Of a DNA stretch of 64,000 nt, positions 24,535-35,988 are shown piece after piece. Source of the stretch: Alitta virens (lineage: Eukaryota > Annelida > Polychaeta > Phyllodocida > Nereididae); the NCBI GenBank assembly GCA_932294295.1, contig OW028578.1:35315685-35379684 (forward strand). The letters are read 5' to 3'. A model generated the notes under the pieces. That model worked only from the letters and a program-made list of their open reading frames with translations. It searched no databases and was not told the DNA's origin. Each line of letters opens with the position of its first letter. Position 1 is the stretch's first letter. The position numbers were made by a program, and so were the translations under genes.

Positions 24535-24789
24535 TGTAAGGTCCCTCTGGAATCGACTCGGGCCAAGACAAGGATTCAAGTTCACATATTTATTGCCCCT
24601 GCCCCAGCCCCCACGTCCTATCTAGAACAATACTAAAACCTAACTGACAGAGCTACTGCACTACGCCTTGGAGGATGCAAGCAACCCCCGTCACGTGGGG
24701 TCCACCCTGTGGCGGCTGCATGCCCCACATTCTAGGTCAACGGTCTATATTCAAAATTACGAATTTACAGGATGCAGGTCATCACATCA
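24535..24789 (-). repeat. 3' LTR of the gypsy element
   Basis: On the - strand the LTR begins TGATGTGATGACC and ends GGGACCTTACA, giving the standard TG...CA. 255 bp, matching 35733-35988 with about 97% identity by eye. Confidence 0.93.
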
Positions 24790-24800
24790 CCTCCTCCCGT
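24790..24800 (-). other. polypurine tract
   Basis: The - strand sequence GGGAGGAGG abuts the 3' LTR start directly. This is the expected primer site for plus-strand synthesis, and it fixes the element's orientation together with the PBS. Confidence 0.8.
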
Positions 24801-25712
24801 TGAGAAGGCATGTCCTCATGCCTTCGGACGAGGGATTTAGAGACCTCCAGTGCACCCAATGTCTATGATTTATACCAGATTAATGTTTACAATATGATTG
24901 AAACTTCAAAAGTTTTAAACTCCTACTCTCCTAGTTCTAACAATCAGAGGACGTGTTGGCTAGCGGTCAGGAAAAAACATGATTAATAGCAATTTGAACA
25001 CAAATGATAAAACAATTTTTGGGCATGAACACCTCGAAGGCGCCAGCCCCATTCTATCTTCCCCATTTTACCTGGAAAAAACAGGTACATTCATCAAATA
25101 CAAACATCAAATAATTAGAAAACAACTGAATATCAACTTATCTTTTTTTTTCTTAAATGGCAAACATAAAATCACTGAGCAGTCCTCTGCTAAGCACTAG
25201 GCTTCCACTGAACAAAATAAAGTTCCATTTCCAAAGTTGCTGCGTCTTTGACCCCGTGACCTGGGTCAGCTGTCAACTGTCAAACTGACAGAGTTAACTA
25301 ACAGCTACACTCTTAGGCGTCAGACAAATTCACTTACGTTAATGGCATATAAGCCCCTCCAGGGCACACTTCGTTTAATATTATCCTTTAATATTTTCGA
25401 GAGTTTCTTTTAAAGCAAGAAAGTTCTTAAATCCTGATCACATGAGCCCCATATCCTGGGCTAGCTGTCAAACTGACAGCAGTGCATCACAGAAACAGCT
25501 GTTTTCGTCTCTTCGATAAATCTATATAATCCTTTCCAGAGGCGTATCCCAGGGGGATTTCGTCCTTTACGTCCGTCCAGTCCAGATGAAGCTTTGGGGG
25601 GCGTTTTCCAGAGTCGTTATTGTGTTGTCTGGGGCCCTTATGGAGGGCCCCTGTCTAGTTCCTGCTCAGTTCAGCTAGGAGGGCCCCGTCCTTTCCGGAG
25701 TTCCTCCCATAA
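24801..25712 (-). other. non-coding 3' region of the gypsy element
   Basis: About 900 bases lie between the third ORF and the polypurine tract. No coding frame is recognised on the element's strand. Confidence 0.5.
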
Positions 25713-27442
25713 TCAGACTCTGTCGGTGGTCAACCTCTGGACCTCGGCCAGCATAGCATCGACCTGGCTCTCGGCCCCAGCCCGCCTTTCTCTTTCTACC
25801 CGGAGGTCGGCCCTGAGGTTGCTGTCCTGCTTTTCAGCTTTGGCCCGCTTCTCCCTTTCTGCCCACAATTCCTTTCTCACGACCTCCAGTTCTCGGAAAT
25901 TGTCCGCTGCCTGGGCCCTGGCTTTATGGAGGTCCCCGACCAAGCTCCCATACTTGGTCTCCCAGTCAACTTGGGACTTCCTTGCAGCCTGGAGGGACCT
26001 CATTGGCCCCACCGTTTGGCGCAGCCAGGGCCCCGTGGAGGCATCAGGGGCGGAGTTAGGGGTTCCTGGTAAGGGGGTCGCTCCTGATCGGGCTGGTGAC
26101 ATCATCAGAGCCTTGCCCCTACCCAGGGGAAGGACAGGACTGGCCGCAGACGCAGGTGTTTTGGTAGCCGTTATTCCTTGGGCGGTGGCCTGGGCCCAGG
26201 TGAAGGGAACATCCATCAGGGCTGGGATCGGCGTCCTCGGCACAGCCATGACTATTGGCGAAGGAAGGGGCCTGTTGGGGGAGTCCTTTGGGGCCGAATC
26301 CGAGCGGCCTGGCAGCAAAGGGCTGGGGGGCATCGTCTTGTCGGAGTTGACGCCACACACTGGGGGTGGCGGCCGCTACTCCTTCTGACTCTCCTTTCCT
26401 TAGACCATGGGAGAGCCTCAGATGGCGCTCAAAGTTGCCCTTCCTGTCAAAAAGGAAGGTTGATCGGCACCTTGGGCACTTGTACCCCATAAAGCTAGCT
26501 GCGTGCAGCACTCATCATAGCCCTCCTCGTTGTTACAGTTTTACCGCACTTTTCGCACTCGAAAACCCCGGGGGTCTCCAAAGCGCTGGGCCCTTTGTTC
26601 TCCTTCTCAGGGGCTTCTGGGGTCGCTGCCAGCGGCCTTATTCGCTCCAGAGGAAAAGGGGGAATGGGCAGCTCCCGGTGGGAGCTTTCCATCCGAGGGG
26701 CTAGGGCAATTATCCCCTGGGAACTGGGGGTTGACTGAGCTAGGGGTCTCGGGGGGCACGGCCTACAGGTCGTTGTGGGCTCGCCCAAATCGACCTCTTC
26801 GTCCTTCTGGGGTCTGGGGATGCTCACCGGTGTGATGGGGCTGAAAGGGCGGACTGCCCCCGGCGGGGTAGAGGCCCTGGGGGGAGCAAGTGCTGACGGG
26901 GAAGCCTGGGAGACCACGGCCTCCCTATACCAGGGCTTCCTCGCCACAGCCTCGAGGACGTCCTCTTGACGGGCACTGGGCCCCAGTTCCTCGATCAGGC
27001 TGTCCAGGAGAATGGGAATGTCTGCTCGGAGGGGAGGAACCCGGAGGTACCGGCGGAACTTCGCCATGGCGGAGGAAGTCACCAGATAGACTTCCTCCGG
27101 AGTCATCCTGTTCAAGTCTGCCTCTGTCACAGCTTCCGGGGACTCCAAAAAGAACTCCCTCGACCCCATATAGGACCACATTTGGTCTTGGGTCTCTGAG
27201 AGCCTTCCGGTGTCCCAGTAGGGCTCTTCAGCCCCACACAGGTCTTGGACTTCGTCCTCACTCACGGATAAGTCCAAGTCTGTGATCCCGGCACTCTGGA
27301 GGGCAGCCAGGACCACATCGGTCTGCACAGGGGGCGCTGGGGCCCCTATTTCTTCGGTGCTTTTCATACTCTTCATAATCCGATGCGTTTCCACACGCAA
27401 GTAGATGCAAATGCAATGACACTCTGGTAGGTCCTTGTTCAA
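25713..27442 (-). pseudogene. gypsy third ORF: C2H2 finger and coiled coil, frameshifted
   Basis: An extra ORF lies downstream of integrase, in the place where some gypsy elements carry env, on the same strand as gag-pol. Three overlapping frames together look like one protein broken twice (near 26505 and 26360). The N-terminal part (27442-26495) is acidic and holds a helical region (LVTSSAMAKFRRYLRVPPLR). Next comes a CX2C pair (CEKCGKTVT) whose histidines are not seen. A finger follows in another frame (26511-26119), CPRCRSTF...HLRLSH, spacing C-X2-C-X14-H-X4-H. The C-terminal part (26360-25713) is Pro/Ala-rich, then a strong heptad coiled coil of about 90 residues (RKELWAEREKRAKAEK). There is no signal peptide or membrane segment, so it is not an Env. 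A nucleic-acid-binding or structural role is inference. The family is not recognised. Confidence 0.7.
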
Positions 27443-28394
27443 CTAAGGTCCAAGACGGAGTGAGGCAGGGTGACGGGGTGTCACCAGTATGTTCCCCCCC
27501 CCCGAAAGGTCTCAAATTTGGCATCCTCTTGTCATAAAACGTCTTTTCCCTCCAAATTTGACTTCTGATGAGAGGGGGCGAACTGTATCCAGGGGGGTTG
27601 ACACTTTTGATGAGACATAAGGCCTTTGTCCCCCAATTAGATAATGTGGCTCACTCAGACCAGGGGTCACCAGTGTACCAACAACTTAGCAGTTCTCAAG
27701 TGCCAATTCCCCGTGTTTCTCTTTCACCCCTCTCTGGGATGAAAGCCAAAATACACCATGCTCATATTGCTAATGGGAGAAACACACAACACTATCAAAT
27801 TTTGGGCCTCTTCCAGTTGTCATCGCTTCATGACTGACTAACTGACGACAGACAGACCCCACGATGAACATTAATCAAACTCTGGTACCACTTTGTAACT
27901 GGTTTTCCCAGATAAGGGAAGACCGAAGGGGGGGGTTTCTAGCCTAATCGACTCAACCCCTGTAAACTCGAGAGCGTTAATAAATCAACACTTCATCCTT
28001 CTGCTAACTCAACCTTTCTCTCCCACGAGTTATTCAACAACCACATGTTTTTTCTAGCAATTAACTTTGCTTTTCCCTTTAGTTAACTAGAACTATTATC
28101 TTCGGGCGAGTGAATTAAACCTACAAAATGATCTAAGGTCACCATAGTATCATTTTTAAAAGTCACACAAATAGGTACATGCTGCAGTCATTTTATAGAG
28201 ATTATAACAGACCTATTCACTCCTTTCTGTACGCGAATTCAACACAGCCTTTAAAGGAAGCAACTCACTGCAATAAAACTATACTACAGCAAGAGAGGGC
28301 CCTGTTTCCTAAAAATACTATAGTCTTACTTTTTAATCAAAGTACCATCTCATTTAAAATAGATGAACAGGGCTTTGACTAACCAATTTTTTTG
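27443..28394 (-). other. spacer between integrase and third ORF of the gypsy element
   Basis: About 950 bases without a convincing frame on either strand. It contains C and G homopolymer runs near 27497 and 27925. It could hold a splice acceptor or leader for the third ORF, but no site can be assigned. Confidence 0.45.
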
Positions 28395-29030
28395 TTAATC
28401 AAACCCCACATTGTGACCATATCTTTTTGGGGGCTGCCTGCTCCTAGCAGGAACGAAAGGAGCAGCCCCAGGATCCAAATTCAAGTCATTTCTACTTCGA
28501 ATCCTGTCAGCTGGGGACTCAGTCTCCAGCTCCACGTGGCCTGTGGGGGCCACCTCTGGCCGCCCAGCATCAGGGGGCGTGGCTTGTGGCGTGTCGCGCC
28601 ACTGCGTCAGGGGCGGATCCCATGCGCAAGAAAAGGGGGTCACCTGTTTTTCGTCACAGTACAGACTAGGGTCCGTGTAGGGATCGGTCAGGGGCGGATC
28701 CGAGATCTTGGCAATGTCCCCTGCCTTCATCTCGGATAAATATGGTTTCAATTGATTGATATGAACCACACGGGTTTTCCCCGTGGCTGGGGATTCAATC
28801 TCGTAATTGACCTCCCCTATCCTCCGCACCACCCTGTAAGGGCCCAAGAACTTTAGACCCAACTTCTGCTTAGCCAGTGGCGGATAAAACAGCAAGACCC
28901 AGTCGCCAGTCTCGTAAGACTGATCTGCTGATAACCTATTGTAATGCTTGGCCTGTCTCAACGCAGCTTTCTGCAACTGAGACCGACACCTCTGGAAGGA
29001 AGCATCCATGGCATTCCTCATCCACTCCAC
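28395..29030 (-). pseudogene. gypsy integrase C-terminal domain and pol tail
   Basis: Starts inside the integrase after a frameshift near 29120 and continues for 211 residues to the end of pol. It contains the conserved C-terminal beta-barrel (GDWVLLFYPP; KFLGPYRVVRRIGEVNYEI), which binds DNA non-specifically in this family. A Pro-rich tail follows, ending RQPPKRYGHNV, the usual end motif of gypsy pol. No chromodomain was recognised. Confidence 0.85.
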
Positions 29031-29121
29031 ATATTCTATAGGACACGAGGGTCAGTCCTGGAGAACATGGCCATACAACAGGTCAATAGGCAGGAGGGCC
29101 TCCCTTCCTAACATCAACTTA

Positions 29122-30186
29122 TTAGGCGATATGCCTGTTGAATGCTGAGGGGTGGCCCTGTAAGCACACATAAACATAGGGCAAAACATCGTCCCAATCA
29201 TTTCTATAATCATTCACTAATTTGGCTAACATATCTTGCAGAGACCGGTTGAACCTTTCCACCAGCCCATCGCTCTGGGGGTGATAGGCCATAGTCCGGG
29301 TCTTGGCCACACCCAGCAACTCACACATGCCCTTGAACAATTTCGACTCAAAGTTTGTCCCTTGATCACTATGCAGCTGATAAGGGGCACCAAAACGCAG
29401 GACCACCTGAGTAACTAAACAATCTGCTACGGTTAGGGCTTCTTGGTTGGGCAAGGCAAAAGCTTCGGTCCATTTTGTGAAATAATCAGCGACCACAACA
29501 ATGTACTTATTACCCCGCTTGGTGGTGGGCAGAGGGCCCAAGATATCAATGGCCATTTTCTCCATGGGCATTCCCACGGGCCCTTGTTTAAGGGGCACCT
29601 TAGGACGTCCGATTGGTCTACGTTTTTGACAGATGTCACACCACCCAACCCATCGAACTATGTCCTCTTTGTATCCTGGCCAATAAAACCTTCTTCGAAC
29701 CCGGGCAACCACACTGTGGATCCCCATGTGTGCCCCAAGCCCAGAGGCATGCAGCTGATGGAAGATTTCCTGTCTTAGCTTTGCTGGAACTACCAGCTGC
29801 TCTACTTTCTCTCCAGTGGGCAATTTATTAGCCCTATACAGTTGACCCTGGATTAGACGTAAGCAATGGTACTGGGCCCACAAATCTCTGACAACACCTG
29901 GTCTCCCCACTATTTCTGCATAAGAAGGCCTCTTTCCGGCCTTCACCCATTCCATCATGGCCTCCAATGCCGGGTCACTCCGTTGAGCGGCCTCAACGTC
30001 GCCAACAGACCAAGTATCCATCCAATTTGGACCCAGGACCTGAGAAACCTCTGTACCACTGGACCCATCGGGGGCCTCATCAAACAAGTCGCTAACACCC
30101 TGCAGGACATCGCCTTCCTCATCCCCATTGCCCCCTGAGGTCCCAGTGCTGGGGGACTCTTCAGGAGTGGGAAAAGGTGTGGTCAC
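29122..30186 (-). pseudogene. gypsy integrase, intact zinc-binding and catalytic core (second copy)
   Basis: 354 residues. The H2C2 zinc-binding region (LHASGLGAHMGIHSVVARV ... CDICQKRR) is followed by the DDE catalytic core: DILGPLP (first D), LHSDQGTNFESKLF (second D), YHPQSDGLVERFNRSLQDM (E). The N-terminal part is an acidic linker between RNase H and integrase. The frame is lost after YVYVCLQ near 29170, so the C-terminal domain lies in another frame (28395-29030). Confidence 0.9.
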
Positions 30187-30923
30187 AGCGATGACCTTTG
30201 CAGCACCCCGCCCCCTTGCCCAGGGGGCCTAAGGGCGGGTTTTTCCCAGGGCTTCACAAAGGTGTGGGCCCTTGTTGAATTCCATTGGACTAGGGCTATC
30301 TTAGTGTCAGAGTCCCCATGTCCGGGGTCAGGACAGTCATTCCTAGGGCATTTTCTAATAGGAATTCTAGAGCAACCATCAGCGTTCCCATGCTTTTTGT
30401 CCTCCCTGTACTCAATCTTGAAGTCGTATTCGGCCAGGGAAGCCAGCCACCGGGCCAGCATTCCCTCAGCATCTTTGAAACTCTGTAGCCATAATAAGGC
30501 ACGATGATCAGTGTGTAAGAGCACTGATTCCTGCCCATAAATATATGGCCTGAAGACTTTGGCCATCCTCACAACTGCAAACAATTCTTTGTAAGTGGTA
30601 CAGTAGTTTCTTTGGGAGGTCGACAAAGCTTGGGACGCATAGGCAACTACTCTCTCTTTCCCATCTATCACCTGAGATAGGACTCCACCAATGGCTTGGT
30701 CAGAGGCATCGGTGTCTAATACTATGGGGCAGCCCTCACGAGGCAGTGCTAAGATGGGGGCCGTCGTAAGGGCCAAGATAAGGGCTTCAAATGACCTTTG
30801 ACACTCCTTAGTCCATTCAAACTCGACTTTGGGGGTCATGAGACCATGCAAGGGCGTAGCTAGAGCCGCGAAGTGTGGCACATACTTCCTATAATACAAA
30901 GCAAATCCCACAAAACTTCTCAC
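30183..30923 (-). pseudogene. gypsy connection/RNase H (second copy)
   Basis: 246 residues: the connection region (SFVGFALYYRKYVPHFA), then RNase H (VLDTDASDQAIGGVLSQ; YTTYKELFAVV-like; LLHTDHRALLWLQ). It lacks the reverse transcriptase palm because the duplication starts downstream of it. It is nearly identical to the same part of 31672-32667. Confidence 0.9.
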
Positions 30924-31705
30924 TTCTTACCCCGCTTGGTGGTGGGCAGAGGGCCCAAGATATCAATGGCCATTTTCTCCATGGGCATTCCCACGGGCCC
31001 TTGTTTAAGGGGCACCTTAGGACGTCCGATTGGTCTACGTTTTTGACAGATGTCACACCACCCAACCCATCGAACTATGTCCTCTTTGTATCCTGGCCAA
31101 TAAAACCTTCTTCGAACCCGGGCAACCACACTGTGGATCCCCATGTGTGCCCCAAGCCCAGAGGCATGCAGCTGATGGAAGATTTCCTGTCTTAGCTTTG
31201 CTGGAACTACCAGCTGCTCTACTTTCTCTCCAGTGGGCAATTTATTAGCCCTATACAGTTGACCCTGGATTAGACGTAAGCAATGGTACTGGGCCCACAA
31301 ATCTCTGACAACACCTGGTCTCCCCACTATTTCTGCATAAGAAGGCCTCTTTCCGGCCTTCACCCATTCCATCATGGCCTCCAATGCCGGGTCACTCCGT
31401 TGAGCGGCCTCAACGTCGCCAACAGACCAAGTATCCATCCAATTTGGACCCAGGACCTGAGAAACCTCTGTACCACTGGACCCATCGGGGGCCTCATCAA
31501 ACAAGTCGCTAACACCCTGCAGGACATCGCCTTCCTCATCCCCATTGCCCCCTGAGGTCCCAGTGCTGGGGGACTCTTCAGGAGTGGGAAAAGGTGTGGT
31601 CACAGCGATGACCTTTGCAGCACACCCGCCCCCTTGCCCAGGGGGCCTAAGGGCGGGTTTTTCCCAGGGCTTCACAAAGGTGTGGGGGCCCTTGTTGAAT
31701 TCCAT
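30920..31705 (-). pseudogene. gypsy integrase N-terminal part (first copy, cut by duplication)
   Basis: 261 residues containing the RNase H-integrase linker and the H2C2 finger, ending just after DILGPLPTTKRG where the duplication junction removes the rest of the core. It therefore cannot be an active integrase. Apart from the indels it matches 29510-30260. Confidence 0.9.
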
Positions 31706-32667
31706 TGGACTAGGGCTATCTTAGTGTCAGAGTCCCCATGTCCGGGGTCAGGACAGTCATTCCTAGGGCATTTTCTAATAGGAATTCTAGAGCAACCATC
31801 AGCGTTCCCATGCTTTTTGTCCTCCCTGTACTCAATCTTGAAGTCGTATTCGGCCAGGGAAGCCAGCCACCGGGCCAGCATTCCCTCAGCATCTTTGAAA
31901 CTCTGTAGCCATAATAAGGCACGATGATCAGTGTGTAAGAGCACTGATTCCTGCCCATAAATATATGGCCTGAAGACTTTGGCCATCCTCACAACTGCAA
32001 ACAATTCTTTGTAGGTGGTACAGTTGTTTCTTTGGGAGGTCGACAAAGCTTGGGACGCATAGGCAACTACTCTCTCTTTCCCATCTATCACCTGAGATAG
32101 GACTCCACCAATGGCTTGGTCAGAGGCATCGGTGTCTAATACTATGGGGCAGCCCTCACGAGGCAGTGCTAAGATGGGGGCCGTCGTAAGGGCCAAGATA
32201 AGGGCTTCAAATGACCTTTGACACTCCTTAGTCCATTCAAACTCGACTTTGGGGGTCATGAGACCATGCAAGGGCGTAGCTAGAGCCGCGAAGTGTGGCA
32301 CATACTTCCTATAATACAAAGCAAATCCCACAAAACTTCTCACTTCGTGGACCGACTGAGGCACTGGCCAATTCCTGACGGCTTCAATTTTTCTGGGGTC
32401 GGGAGCCACCCCCTTTTCACTCACTACATGACCAAGAAAAGACACCTCCTTTTTAAACAACTCACACTTGCTGGGCTTTAACATCAGGCCTGCTTGGCCC
32501 ATCCTGTTAAGAACAACAATCAGGTTAGACAGACATTGGTTGAAGGTGGCCCCCTGCACTACTATGTCATCCATATAACATAAACAAGTACTCAAATCTA
32601 GACCACCTAAGACTAACTCCATTAATCTTTCCAATGTTGCAGGGCCATTAGTCACACCAAAGGGCAT
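31672..32667 (-). pseudogene. gypsy reverse transcriptase (YMDD part) and RNase H (first copy)
   Basis: 331 residues: MPFGVTNGPATLERLM, then the catalytic LCYMDDIVV box, the thumb/connection (FLGHVVSEKGVAPDP) and RNase H with the acidic residues of DTDASDQA and HTDHRALL. The upstream half of the reverse transcriptase is in the same frame but separated by the stop at 32716-32718. Confidence 0.92.
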
Positions 32668-32715
32668 AACTGTGAAATGGTAGTGGCCCCTGGGAGTTGT
32701 GAAAGCTGTCTTTTC

Positions 32716-34044
32716 CTAATCCCTGTCTTCCATAGCGATCTGCCAATATCCGGAAGACAAATCTAACGTGCAAAACCATTTCGCACCTGCCAAGGTGTCC
32801 AAGCAATCTTCAATCCTAGGCAAGGGATACGCATCTTTCTTTGTGCAGGAATTCAAGCGCCTATAATCAACACAAAAATTAAAAGAGCCATCTTTCTTCC
32901 TTACAAGGACAGGGGGGCTTGACCAAGGGCTACTACTAGGCTCAATCACCCCTAGGCTCAACATCTTTTCGACTTCCTCTCCAAGGGCCCGATTTTGCGC
33001 CCAGCCCAATTGCCTGGCAGGCAATTTAAAGGGCCGGTGGTCACCTGTGTCAATGGAGTGCTTGGCCAGATTAGTGCGACCTAATCCCCTCGGGCCCCCT
33101 TCAAAACATTGCTCATATTCTAACAAGACTGAGGACAATTGGGCTTTTTGTTCAAAGGTCAGCCCGTCGGACTGGTCAACTAGAGGCTGCAGGTGTCCAG
33201 GGAGTCCTTTGGGTGAGGTCTTCCCTTTAGAGGTGACCGAGGTCACAATTGATCTCTTTTTGGGAAGATGCCCACAGGACAGGACTTCGTGCAACTCCCC
33301 CAGAAGCTGACCCTTCGACAAACATATTTCTCTTTCGGTGGGATTGGTCACCCACACAGCGGGAGCCGGACAGCTAGTGTCCAATACTCCCCTGGGTACC
33401 ATTACATGGCTGTTTTGACAAACATGAGGCAAGGCCTCGAGCAGCATGTCTGTGCCCCTGTTTGCAACCCAGGTCACCAAGTTAATAGCAACCAATGACG
33501 TATGTCTAGGGGGAAGACAAACGGGCTCATTGACCACAGCTCGACCACCCTGCCCTGTGGGGCCCTCCCTACAATGGATCTCAACCCCTCCCAGTCGGAC
33601 GATCCCCGTGGAACACATTAAAGTGGCTTTATGCCTCTTTAAGAAATCCATGCCCAATAGACCAGACAAATGGCCCATGTCTGCTACCAAGAAATCACAC
33701 ACATAGGGAACTCTCTCTATTACAAAAGTCATTTCTAGCATGCCATACACTTTGATAGGGCCACCATTGGCAGCGGCAATTTGTCCTTCCACCGGGCGGA
33801 GAGGAGTCCCACTTACAACAGGGACTTCATCATACACTCTTTTACTCAATAAGGATACTTAAGCTCCTGTATCTACCAACATATCCATATCAGTAGATCC
33901 CATCCTAATTGACATATACCAGGCTGTTACGACCTCAGGGCCCTGAGGGCATGGAGGCCTATATTGCCCCACGGATAGCCCTTTCCAACGCGTGAAGGGT
34001 GTTGATTTCGAGGGTGGAGGGCCTGGGGCCAGGTCCTCCTCCAC
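32716..34044 (-). pseudogene. gypsy protease and N-terminal reverse transcriptase
   Basis: The protease active site DTGA ends the 34044-33859 frame; an in-frame TAA (33859-33861) follows immediately. The next frame (33849-32716) continues the protease (LLGMDFLKRH), then a linker, then reverse transcriptase fingers/palm: SSPWSSPPVLVRKKDGSFNF, CVDYRRLN, TLDLSSGYWQI with the first catalytic aspartate. It ends at an in-frame TAG (32716-32718). Both breaks are single-codon stops without a frame change, consistent with decay after insertion. Confidence 0.9.
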
Positions 34045-34046
34045 CC

Positions 34047-35449
34047 TTACTCTTTTGGCGAGTTCTGGCGGTGGCCATTCTGTTTTTTCTCCCTGGAGTC
34101 CGGGCGGGGACCCCCGGGGGGTCTAGGGGGCTCGGTGCCACTGCCATTCCCTCTGGGGCCATTCCCTGCTTTTTGACCATTGCCCCTTCTTTTATCCTTT
34201 TTAGGCTTTGGACAGTCTCTCCGGATATGGCCATACTCATTACAATTAAAACACTTCCGGTTATTGTTATTGGAGGGCCTCGGCTCGGCATCACGGCTCC
34301 CAATTTGGGGGGCGTCGTGTCGGCTCGCCATCATGTCTCTCATGAAGGAGTAAAACATTTGCTGCATTTGGTCTGCGGTGACTGGGGCCCCCTGCGGGGG
34401 CTCCCTCGTCGCCCTGGGGACAGGGTGGGGCTCAGTACTATCTGCATAATACATCGCCACAGCCCCTGAGGGCCCAATATCGGGCTTGTGGGGCTTTGAT
34501 GCTTCATAGGCAGACTCATACTGGGTGGCTAAGTCAATGGCATCTTGGAGGGTGGCCGGTTTCAGGGCCCCTAACCAAAATCTCATTTGTGTTGACCCCG
34601 AGGTCTCCATGAACCTCTCTTTTGCGAACCTCTCTTGTTCCTCCCCAGTGGACGCTGGATTTGCCTTTCTGGACAAATCCAACAGAAACAGACCATAAGA
34701 TTCCAGATCCATTTCGGGGCCCCTTTTTGCATTAAACCACTTGTTTCTGTGGCATCAAGGGCCCGGGTGGAACAGAACAAAGACCTTAGCTGGTCCACCA
34801 TCCTACCCCACTTCTTCTCGTAAGGCAACGACACAATCTTCAACCTGGCAGGGCCATCTATACTGGTCCATAAGTGGAAACAACGTTCTTCGTCACTCCA
34901 CCCATTAAAGTCAGCGACCCTCCCAAATTTCAACAAATAATCAGTGAATGCTACGCCCTGACCATCATACAATGGGGGAAGGGCCTCACGACGTCTCCTA
35001 CGTCGTCTGGGGTGGGCATGACCTCTGGGGGCAGCTTCGCCGGCCATTACAGCCCCAGCAGCTCTGCTTGCCCCAATAGGTTCTCGCCCTATTCTAGTCC
35101 TAAATTCAGGGGAAGATGGGGGAGTGGAGGCCGAGGAGTCATCTGATGACTCCCTTTCGGCAAAATCCAATACTCTTCTTTCACTATGGGCTCGGGTTCG
35201 GACTTGGGACGTGCCTGTTTTCTTTCCAGGGCCCTTAGTTAGAGAGGGCCCTGGAAGAGGTGAGTCCCCATTACCATTAACATTTGCCCCCTCCCTACCA
35301 TGCAACTCAGACCCGGCCTCCTCAGCCACCTGACTGACTGGCTGAATGCCACGTGGAGTTTCAGCCGGCTGATCAGCCACGCCCTGGCTGTCACCAGGCT
35401 GATGTAATCCCCTACCAGGCTTGGGCCTCAATCTAGAGTTACCTGGCAT
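34047..35449 (-). pseudogene. gypsy gag with CCHC zinc knuckle, frameshifted
   Basis: The first frame (35449-34583, 288 residues) has an acidic/Ser-rich N-terminus, an arginine run (HPRRRRRRREALPPLYDGQG) and the start of a capsid-like helical region (FTDYLLKFGRVADFNGW). The frame is lost near 34700, and the capsid continues in a second frame (34712-34047) with LGALKPATLQDAIDLATQYE. That frame then carries a typical nucleocapsid knuckle, CFNCNEYGHIRRDCP (C-X2-C-X4-H-X4-C), and a basic tail. Gag packages the element RNA in this family. The start at 35449 is the first ATG after the PBS region. Confidence 0.85.
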
Positions 35450-35711
35450 GATTCCAACTAAGACAAATTTCTAACTAGACAAAACGATATTGCAACAAGA
35501 CAAACAAATGAGGCTGGGCAGAATCACAAAAAGGGAAACAACTGAAAGGGTAGAAGTGTAAACACTTATCTGCCTCCACTGCTGTGAGTAATGCAGGAGG
35601 AATTTCCCTAGTGTGCCAAAATATAATCCTTGAAAAAGATAATCCTGGATAATCCTTCCTCTACGAGAGGGTGATCCTTGCTGAACAGAAGTTCTCCTTG
35701 GACTGAGTCAA

Positions 35712-35729
35712 GTCCCACATCGGGCGCCA
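35712..35729 (-). other. primer binding site
   Basis: On the - strand, three bases after the 5' LTR, the sequence TGGCGCCCGATGTGGGAC begins with TGG, complementary to a tRNA CCA end. It resembles the tRNA-Lys-type PBS of many retroelements. The exact tRNA was not matched. Confidence 0.8.
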
Positions 35730-35732
35730 ATT

Positions 35733-35988
35733 TGTAAGGTCCCTCTGGAATTGACTCAGGCCAAGACAAGGATTCAAGTTCACATATTTATTGCCCCTGC
35801 CCCAGCCCCCACGTCCTATCTAGAACAATACTAAAACCTTACTGACACAGCTACTGCACTACGCCTTGCAGGATGCAAGCGACCCCCGTCACGTGGGGTC
35901 CACGCTGTGGACGGCTGCATGCCCCACATTCTAGGTCAACGGTCTATATTCAAAATTACGAATTTACAGGATGCAGGTCATCACATCA
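35733..35988 (-). repeat. 5' LTR of the gypsy element
   Basis: Same TG...CA ends as 24535-24789; 256 bp. As the 5' LTR it would hold the promoter. No clear TATA box could be picked. Confidence 0.93.

Larger units (their letters stand above)
29510..32346 (-). repeat. 1.42-kb tandem duplication inside pol
   Basis: Units 29510-30926 and 30927-32346 are almost identical direct repeats. The offset is 1417 bp at one end and 1420 at the other because of a 1-bp and a 2-bp indel (near 31623 and 31684). Each unit runs from the reverse transcriptase/RNase H connection through RNase H to the start of the integrase core. At the junction (30920-30930) integrase sequence ending at the first catalytic aspartate region is joined to the reverse transcriptase connection, with a short shared motif (actt) at both breakpoints. 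Confidence 0.95.
24535..35988 (-). mobile_element. Ty3/gypsy LTR retrotransposon, decayed, 11.45 kb
   Basis: A complete-length element on the - strand: 5' LTR 35733-35988, PBS 35712-35729, gag, pol (protease, reverse transcriptase, RNase H, integrase), an extra third ORF, polypurine tract and 3' LTR 24535-24789. It is much richer in GC than its surroundings. Integrase after RNase H and the integrase motifs place it in Ty3/gypsy. Coding capacity is destroyed by stops (33859, 32716) and frameshifts in gag, pol and the third ORF. A 1.42-kb tandem duplication inside pol lengthens it; without that it would be about 10 kb. By eye the LTRs differ at about seven substitutions and one indel over 255 bp, so the insertion is not new. 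The flanks (ggtag at left, gcaaa at right) show no target-site duplication. Confidence 0.95.

Noticed and set aside
25594..26388. 264-residue + strand frame antisense to the gypsy third ORF
   Set aside because: The - strand frame has a strong coiled coil and zinc finger; the + frame is a high-GC mirror without recognisable domains.
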